This document shows positions 56,592-64,000 of a stretch of 64,000 bases of DNA, piece after piece. The position numbers and the translations under genes are program-made. Source of the stretch: Ricinus communis (Eukaryota > Streptophyta > Magnoliopsida > Malpighiales > Euphorbiaceae); contig NC_063257.1 in assembly GCF_019578655.1 (NCBI RefSeq), positions 16,554,001 through 16,618,000 on the forward strand. Reading direction: 5' to 3'. Below the pieces are notes generated by a model that was not told the origin of the DNA, ran no database searches, and worked only from the letters and a program-made list of their open reading frames with translations. Every line of letters begins with the position of its first letter. Position 1 is the first letter of the stretch.

Positions 56592-59494
56592 TGTAATGCC
56601 CGAAATTTTTATTTTTAATAATAATAATAATATTAGTAATAACTAATAATGAGTTTTTATTTAATTTAATTTAGCTTTATTTTGAGTAATTGAATTGGGA
56701 TGATTTAAAATAGAATTTCAATGCTAGATAAAAATAAAGGGAGTTATTTCTCTATATGATTTTCAAGAAATTAATTAAGTAAATTTATTAGGGGATAAAT
56801 TATATTTTTATATATATATAGGCCACACTTAATTTTCTCCTAATATGAATATATGAATCAAATAACATATTTGGAAGTTATGAAAGAAACAGTAGATAAT
56901 ATTTTTATAAAAGAATTTATTGGGGAATGACAAATTTTAATTAGCAAATGGTGTTGGTTTAAATTAGAAAATAGTTAATAAATTGATAATTTAAGTTAAT
57001 TAAGTATTAGAATTAATTTGATAATTACTTATGAAATAAGGGCTAAAAGTATAATTTCTTTAATATGGGGTTTAAATGAGAATTTTTATGGTTGGTATTT
57101 TTGTAATTAAATATATCGGTAAGGGCATTTTAGTAATTTCACCATTAAAAGCAAGGTTAGTTAAGTAACTCTCTATTTTTAATAATTGTATTTTGGCACA
57201 AATTAAGTAGTTAGAGGCTTAATTGAAATGCTAAAGAAAAGTTGGAGGGTTAAACATAAATTTTGCAGGAGAAATTGTTAGTAATTAAAAAGAATGAGGG
57301 ACTAAATGGTTATTTAGCAAAAATTAAGGGAACATTTTCCGATAAGGAAAGAAAAGAAAGGAAGGAGAATCAGGGAAGAAAGAGAAGAGGAGGGAGAGGA
57401 AGGAGCTGCCATCCGTGGCAGGTGGAGAAGGAGGCCGCTCGAGGCGCGGTGGCAATGGCTGGTGGAAGAGCCGATGCCGGTGAGTCCAGCGGCAGCGATG
57501 ATGGCAGTGAGTGAAGAAGAAAAAAAACAGAAAGGGGGTGAAGAGGCAGTAGTTGTTCGGTGTCGTTCATGGCGTGTCCGACGGCGCCAATAGCTACTTG
57601 TGGTGGTGATCAACTAGTCAGAGAATGGGCTTCCTTTTAAGGGTAGCGGCGACGCAAATGGTAGCTGAAGGAAGAAAATCCAACGAGGTAAATAGTGTGG
57701 GGGCAGCCAGGATTTTAGGCTTTTTCCAGCTGTCTCCAGCAAGTTTTGGCTAATCAGAGGGCATATCCGGACTCCCTTCAGCTCAAGCCTTCCAATGGCA
57801 CTATTTTTGCAGCGAGCGGACTCCGTTTGAAAATCGACGGCCGTGATTGTCTATGAATTTCTCTGGATGATTGGGAGTCGGATTGGAGGATCGGGTGCTA
57901 AGATCATCATCTGCGCGTCGTCTCGAGTCTGTAGGCATGCTTGGATCGTCGATCGGACTCTGGCGGCTGGAGGCGAGTCGACCGATTGATAAAACGTCTC
58001 GGTAATTCTCTAGCTGTTGATTTTTAGAGATTGTTAATTAAAAATTATTTGACTAATTATTGTGTTATTGTATGGTGGATGTGATAGAGTCGAATTAGTT
58101 TAATATCAGAAAAATTATGTGTGGATTGATTGTCAAAATAATAGTATATCAGACCGACTGCCAATAATTATGATTCGTGGTGTGTTGCGGAGTTGAGAAA
58201 AATGATGTAGTTTTGGTGACCCGACTCCTGTTAATTAATTGATGAATATTAGAAGTGTTTCTGGCAGGTGTTGGACCCGTTATACAGGAGGTAAACGTCC
58301 GTATTTAGGGGAGGTTCTGCCGAATTTTTGATAGAATTTATCCGAGTCGAAGTTCTTAGACAGTCAATTCTAGGCCTAGGGTTATTTGTTAATTGTTTTA
58401 CTTTTATTGATTAAATTGTTCCCGTGATTAGATATTCCATCATTTCAACTCACTCCACCTGAGGCTTAGGAGCAGAGCAAGGAGGTCGTGAAAACTGTGA
58501 GTTAAAGTCATATATCTACTGTACATGTGTCATGCTAAAATTTTACATAGCAGTTCTAATTAAATGATTTAAGATTTAAATGATTTATTTAATTACTATT
58601 CATATATATATATTTTCTACATCATTTACACTAAGTTTGCATATTGATTCGGGATGAGAAGGCAGTAGAACATGCCACCTGATGGGTTGCATCAGGATCG
58701 CGTGTGCACCGGTATGAATCTGAGACAGGTAGTAAAAGAAGAATTTAGGACTGCCCTAGTCGAGTTCAATTCTATCAAAGGTCCATGGTCGAGCATTGCT
58801 CTCTAGGTGACGACTTTATTGGAAATCAAGTGATCAGACTGGACTTAAGGACTCTAGTCGAGCTCCGATCTCTGGGCGCCAGTCTTGTTGGAGTGAGAGA
58901 GCCGAAAGGCTAAGACTGTTAGTGTTGGGAGTTAGGGTTCTACTGAGGTACTCGTCCCGTAGTATGTAAAATTTATTTTATAGAAGCATGGCATGACATG
59001 TGTTTTTGCATGACTTAGTATTTTATTTTAATTAAATGAATGTTTTATTGAAGTGGTTGTGTTCATTTTTTGATATATAATGTTAACTCACTCTCGAGAC
59101 TGACACTCTTAATTTAACTGTTTTTCAGGTGTTTGTTAGTTTCCTGTAATTCTTTTCCTCTAGCAGCCCGACTTCCTTCATCTTCGGATTTAATGTAACT
59201 GATTTTATTGGTATGTTTGACTTTTTAAAATTCTAGATTCTCCGCAGTAGAAATTTCATACTTATCATTTTGTAATCGCATGTAAATTCAGATTTTGCCT
59301 AATTATGCTGGCAGACCGAATTAAATATGTAGTATCTGGCGGTTAAAGCTTAGTAATGGAATAGTGCTAATGGACAGAATTTGGATTATACCTTGATTGA
59401 GTTAGTGAATTGTCAGGCTTACTACGAGATTTGGTGTCCTTAAGCCTACCCATTCCTTAGTGCCGGTCACGGGTCCACAGATCGGATCGTGACA
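56592..59494 (+). repeat. LTR-C copy 1, 2.9 kb solo LTR
   Basis: It begins TGTAATGCCCGAAATT and ends GGATCGTGACA. CTTAA stands on both sides (56587-56591 and 59495-59499), a perfect 5 bp target duplication. No internal region adjoins, so it is a solo LTR of 2903 bp. 57340-57960 is G/C-rich and purine-rich and yields overlapping Gly/Arg-rich ORFs on both strands; I do not regard these as genes. 58745-58915 holds ~70 bp repeats with GTCGAGC and GGGCGCCAG words. Its diverged sister is 17263-18897 (inverted). Confidence 0.93.
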
Positions 59495-59589
59495 CTTAAT
59501 CTTCAAATGATGAGTACATAAGTTTCTATATGAAATTCACTTAGAAAGAACATTAGTACTACTCAATTTGATTGCCAAGTTAATGAAAT

Positions 59590-60445
59590 AACTTAGCCTA
59601 ACAATCTCCTTCTTTTTTATTTTGACAATTTAATTGCGCAAAAATAAATAAAGTGCATATGTAATACACAAAGTGCATATGATTCCCTTTAACTCATGGC
59701 AAGGTAAAAATAAAAAAAAAATTATTTTTCAATTGATCTCTCCCCTCAATGTTAGAATTGGTGAATTTTTGCACAAGTTCATATTCTCTTCCCCTTTGCC
59801 AAGATAAAAAGAATATACCACTTGTGAGAGAGAAGAGATATAGAAGCAAACTAATAATATTAAAAAGAATAATTTGATCACACCGCTTGTTGAATATAAG
59901 CAACAATTATAAAAGTGAAAAATTAAATACTAATTGCGCTTATATTCATTTTCTTCCCTTTGCTCCACTTTCATTTAGATGGTGAGAGAAGTAGAGTTGA
60001 TAATTACTTGTCTTTAGAATTCACCATCCAAAAGCTAACTTTCTTTCCTTGAAGTGGATTAGAAGTTACCTTATAAGAAAATCAATAATAGTTCTTTTTT
60101 GGTACCTAAACAAACTTGGGTCCTTTAGGGTTAGTTTTGGAAGAATCCTCTAATTTAAGGTGAGCCTTCATAAGATAATAAAAGACATTTATATGCCCAA
60201 ATTTCATGCAATAATGACACTAAATAATGGATTTGAAGTTCCTTTTGTTCAATGGTCTTCTTGTTTGGAAATTAGGTCTCACCATGTTTCCATCCCTATT
60301 ATGCATACAAGCACATGTTTTATGTGCATGTGTGTGTTTGGGGATATGCTTCTTATATATGAACGCAAGATTAGTTCCTTTAGGCTTTGCCTTTGGAACT
60401 TGTGGTGCCTTCCCTTTTCCCTGAGGTAGAGGGAGCCTAGTGTTG
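59590..60445 (-). pseudogene. Copia gag remnant with zinc knuckle and PPT
   Basis: Minus-strand pieces: 'NFQTRRPLNKRNFKS', then 'CHYCMKFGHINVFYYLMKAH' and 'NPKGPKFVWVPKKN' (60080-60235). This resembles the gag Cys-His knuckle and following N-P-K-G-P-K-x-x-W-V-P-K segment of SIRE-type copia; the final Cys of the knuckle is lost. Near 59590-59625 the minus strand reads 'aaaaaagaaggagattgtta', like a copia PPT and LTR border. Pol is missing between them. Confidence 0.6.
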
Positions 60446-62617
60446 TGTAGGCGACGGTTCGGGCGATCACCCAAGTGTTCTTAGCGACTACGGCACTACA
60501 AGATTTTTCAACCTAATCGAAACATGCTAACTAGTCACAGAGACTAGCCCGGAGATGGGAGTTGCCACCTGCACAATTTATCGGGACACTTTTACTAATG
60601 AGTGGCATTTCTCGATTCCATAAGAAAACTTTATGCCACAAATCCAGAGATGGATCCAAAAGCCAACTTCTTTATTTGTGTATCTTTATTTGTAAGTTTA
60701 TTGTTTAACAGGCTATTCCCTATAAATGCAATAGTTATATTTCTATACATCAAGCAATATAACATGTTAGGTCCACCAAAGTCTAGCCCATTTTATTAAA
60801 CCTAGCCCTATGTTTAATGTTATTAATCTAATGTACTAGTTAATTATGTATAAGGCATTCCTAATCTAGCTAATTACAAATTATGCTTTGGATTCTAGCC
60901 TTTAAGCCTAAATGAACTACTTTTCATGATAAGATCAAATTAAGTGATCTTAAATCTAATATGGCCCAATTAATTTAATTAAAATATGCAAAGTCCACTA
61001 AGTCTACATAGATTTTAAATTTAAGCCTAATATGCCAATTTATTAACCTAATAGGGTACAATATTCATGCCAGGTCCAATTTCAAGGCCTAATGTTTATA
61101 TCTCTAGTTTTAGGCAATCACATAGCAAATATTTGGTATCCATCCAAAATAAAGCAAAAGACAAAGTGCAAGAAATTAAATCTAGCTATTACAACCCTCC
61201 TACAACTAAGAAAATTAAAGAGAACATCTAAAACTAAGTTCAACACATAAAATATCTTGAAAATACATAAAAAACGGAGAAATTAGGGTTGAATAGTGAA
61301 CAACCAATCGACTCAGAGCGTAGAGCCAATCGGCTCAATGTAGAGCCAAATGGGCTTTGCACTGAGACGATCAGTTCTGGCAGAAGAAGAAAACTTCCAT
61401 TTGGAAAAAAATCAACTACGGCGACGAAGAATCAAATTATCACCTTTTTCAGGCTGCTTCTTTGGTTTCTTCAGTTTCCCACATCCTAGAGCCAATTTTA
61501 GATGCATAAAATGTCAAATATGATTATAATTCAAGAAGAAAAAAGGTTAAATTAAATAAAAAAACTAAGAAAATCAAGCAAACCTTAACGACAAGACTAA
61601 TAGTAGGAGAACAGATTTCAAATTTTAATCATGGAACCCTAAAAACTAATTAATTAAGAAAAGAAAGAAAAAAAATCTAAACATGCAACCCTAATCACCA
61701 AATCAAAAATTCAAAAGTAAATCTGTTTTCATATCCAAAACCCTACATGTTCTTATTATCAAGTTCAATTTACAGCTTGTTTCACATTATCATATTCAAT
61801 GCTAGTAAATTATAAACATGTTAATTTAGGAAAACTCTAGTCTAATTGTATAAATCCTATGGATCATATAAAATAACTAAAGAAAAGCAATCCTAATCAT
61901 GTTTCTAAAATATAAAATAAAAGAATCAATTTTCTAAAGATGGGGATGCTGATGGTATTGAATTTGGAGAACCCTCATGTTGCCACTGTTGAATGCTAAT
62001 CTTTGAGTCTCTAGAGATGAAGAGGTGGTGAAATCAAATATTGGTTGAGAACCTAGGACTACTTGAGCTTGAGAAATCTTTTGTCATCCGAAAATAAGTT
62101 TCCAAATCTCTAGCTCTTACTCACTGACTTTCCATTTTATTGAAGTTCTAAAAAATTGATGTGTGTCACTTTAATGATTACTGAGTGTAGCTACCCTAAA
62201 CCTAGGCATATCATTCTATTTATAGTAGCTACGGTTAGGAACCCTAAAGGAGCAAATAACTATATAATTATTTTAATTAAAAATCAATCAATTATCTTTC
62301 CTCTTATCAGATTAATATTCAATAAAATCTTTTAAAATCAAATAAGTATTATTAAATATATTTAAAAGTCTCAATAATTATCACAAATATCTTCTAAAAA
62401 CTTCTTATTTACCAATTTTGGCATTTTAGATAAAAAAAAAAGAATTAAACGACATCAGATTTCGAAAAAGCACCAATTGACACTGTGTAGAGCCAGTCGG
62501 CTCTATGCTCAGCTGATCGATTGTGCTATGCTCAAAGCTGATTGGCCTAAGGGCTTAAAGTTTAATTTTTTTTGATAATTTAGTCCTTAAACTTATAAAA
62601 GATTATCGTTTCACCCC
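60446..62617 (-). repeat. LTR-B copy 2 (Tat-type LTR), interrupted
   Basis: It starts TGTAGGCGACGG (the minus-strand LTR end CGTCGCCTACA) and matches 1-992 inverted. It continues with noncoding sequence to 62617, where family-A LTR 6 begins, so its far end is beyond the window or lost. 61300-61370 and 62475-62560 hold AGCCAATCGGCTC / GAGCCAGTCGGCTCT words. A 66-codon ORF at 61289-61489 runs through one array and is not called. Confidence 0.65.
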
Positions 62618-64000
62618 TGATGGGCTCTTTATGCAACCTACACCTAAGGCAGTGAACCTACCGATGCAGCCTAGCACTAGTGAGTATCAAGGTCGATCCC
62701 CGAGATCAGTGAACCTAGAGTTACTACCTTGCTATGTTATCTAGTCTGAAATAGGGTGTGAAAGTTCTAACATACCAGCTAATGGTTATGAGTGCAATTA
62801 AGTAAATGAAGGACAACAATGGACAATTAAAAGACAATTGTAAAGAGAGAAATAAATCCAAAAGGGAGCCTAAGTGATGGAATTCTAAAGATGAATTTTA
62901 TGGATTGCCGATCTTGCTTACCCGTTGCCTAAATCCCTGAATTGAATCCCTGCCTCTCTCGAGCTTACCGGATTCCTAAACCCTGCACTAACCTAATGGA
63001 ATCTCTTCCTATCAGATTACTACAAATTAGCATTAAGTATGATTTAAGACTATTAAGAGTTGTTAGTTCTTAATCCGACGAGTAAATCAACCTCATCTTT
63101 AAGTGTTAACTACCAGTCCTTACTATTCAAAATCTAGTTATAACAAGCATTTCTCAATGTCAAGAAACAACCTAATAAATAATTAATCTAACGTCTCAAA
63201 TTAACTGCATCAAACTTTTATTACTGAATAGCAAGAAGATTGCAAGAATGACAATTATAAAAAACTAACAATTAAGCATAATCCATCAACAAAGGTGAAC
63301 CCTAATGGATTCAAAAGATCTAGCTGCTCATGTTCATAGTCAAAGCAATTAAAGAACAAAATAAGGAAAAACAAATTAAAGGTATGTACACCCTTCTCTT
63401 TCAAGCTGAATGAGAAACCCTAAATTTGCAAATTCAAAATCTCAAACCCTAGTTGCCTCTTGAATGCTCCCAAAGTTTGTCTTGATCTTCAATTCGATGT
63501 TGGAATAAGTGGAATCCCCCCTTCAATTGATGAAAATTGATCTCTCCCGGTCTACAATTGAGGTATAGGAAATATTTGATTAAGTGTGTGTCTTGGAATT
63601 GAGTCCAAAAATCGTCCCCTTCAATTAGAATTCAAAATCGCCTATATAGTTGATTCAAGACGCACGGAGTCCAGCCGTACGAACTGTGGAGTCTCAGCCG
63701 AGCCACCACAGGCCGTGCCTGGCGGTGTTGATCCACCACAGCCGCGGCCGGAGGCCGTGGTGGCTACCAAGGCGGCCGAAATGGCACAATTGGGGATAGC
63801 CTCTTGATAATTCAGCACGGCCGGAGTCCAGGCCGTGCTCAACCCTCGGGGTGCTTGTTCTCGCCCAATTTGATGGATTTTGCTCCGTAATCACACGTAT
63901 TTCCCTCGATTGCTGATGGTGTCCTTCGAAAATGACCTGAAACGAAAAGGGAAACAAAAGACAGGTGATTCTAGCATAAAATGGGATAATCATGCATAAA
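62618..64000 (-). repeat. Family-A LTR 6, cut by window end
   Basis: It starts TGATGGGCTCTTTATGCAAC and follows the family order: 'ctaaggcagtgaacctaccg', 'gagtatcaaggtcgat', 'aatctcttcct', 'ggtatgtacacccttctctt', then a CACGGCC-type array at 63660-63850. It is more diverged than LTR 1-3. It lacks only its last part, which lies beyond 64000. ORFs overlapping the array (63586-63993) are chance. Confidence 0.85.

Noticed and set aside
57263..57613. Gly/Arg-rich ORFs on both strands
   Set aside because: Low-complexity purine-rich core of a solo LTR; open on both strands because stop codons are rare in such sequence.

Overview
This is a plant nuclear window, almost certainly from a eudicot. Genes have GT/AG introns, the background is AT-rich, and most of the sequence is nested and decayed LTR retrotransposons (Ty3/gypsy Tat/Athila-like and Ty1/copia SIRE-like) plus LINE fragments. 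The family is not identifiable from sequence alone; Malpighiales is only a guess. One intact host gene was found: a three-exon CHX-type cation/H+ antiporter (20217-23494, +). Two more host genes are broken: a GDAP2-like macro-domain gene (45091-48900, -) with an in-frame stop and no CRAL-TRIO exons, and an ELM2/SANT gene fragment (28377-29841, -) embedded in a retrotransposon.

Layout. 1-4390: remains of a Tat-type gypsy element (LTR-B, PBS, gag, then directly its 3' region; pol missing). 4396-12448: an inserted LTR element of 'family A' in minus orientation, flanked by GGCGC on both sides. It contains an extra plus-strand LTR and leader that form a ~4.4 kb imperfect palindrome with its own 5' end. 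12454-17215: a SIRE-like copia element (RT/RNase H, an extra Athila-ORF1-like ORF, PPT, LTR). 17263-18897: a solo-LTR-like repeat. 20217-23494: CHX. 24540-25840: LINE fragment. 25850-27735: unclassified and copia-like repeats.

27736-44220: a second Tat gypsy element. Its gag-protease segment is tandemly duplicated (~1.52 kb units). The first unit is interrupted by the ELM2/SANT fragment and by a solo family-A LTR. Downstream lie RT, RNase H, a second RNase H and integrase, the latter interrupted by an LTR-like insert and by another family-A LTR. Antisense plant-mobile-domain/DUF7745-like ORFs follow.

45091-48900: macro-domain pseudogene. 48950-53700: very AT-rich intergenic DNA. 53720-55250: an RPA-like DBD-C fragment next to another copy of the antisense plant-mobile-domain ORF. 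56592-59494: a 2.9 kb solo LTR with perfect CTTAA target duplications. 59590-60445: copia gag remnant. 60446-64000: LTR-B interrupted by a sixth family-A LTR that runs off the window.

The genes do not form a pathway. The biology here is retroelement nesting, capture and decay around one transporter gene. The most unusual structures are the head-to-head LTR palindrome, the intron-bearing gene fragment trapped inside a duplicated gag-pro unit, the antisense plant-mobile-domain ORFs, and the recurrent arrays of short degenerate palindromes inside several unrelated LTR families.
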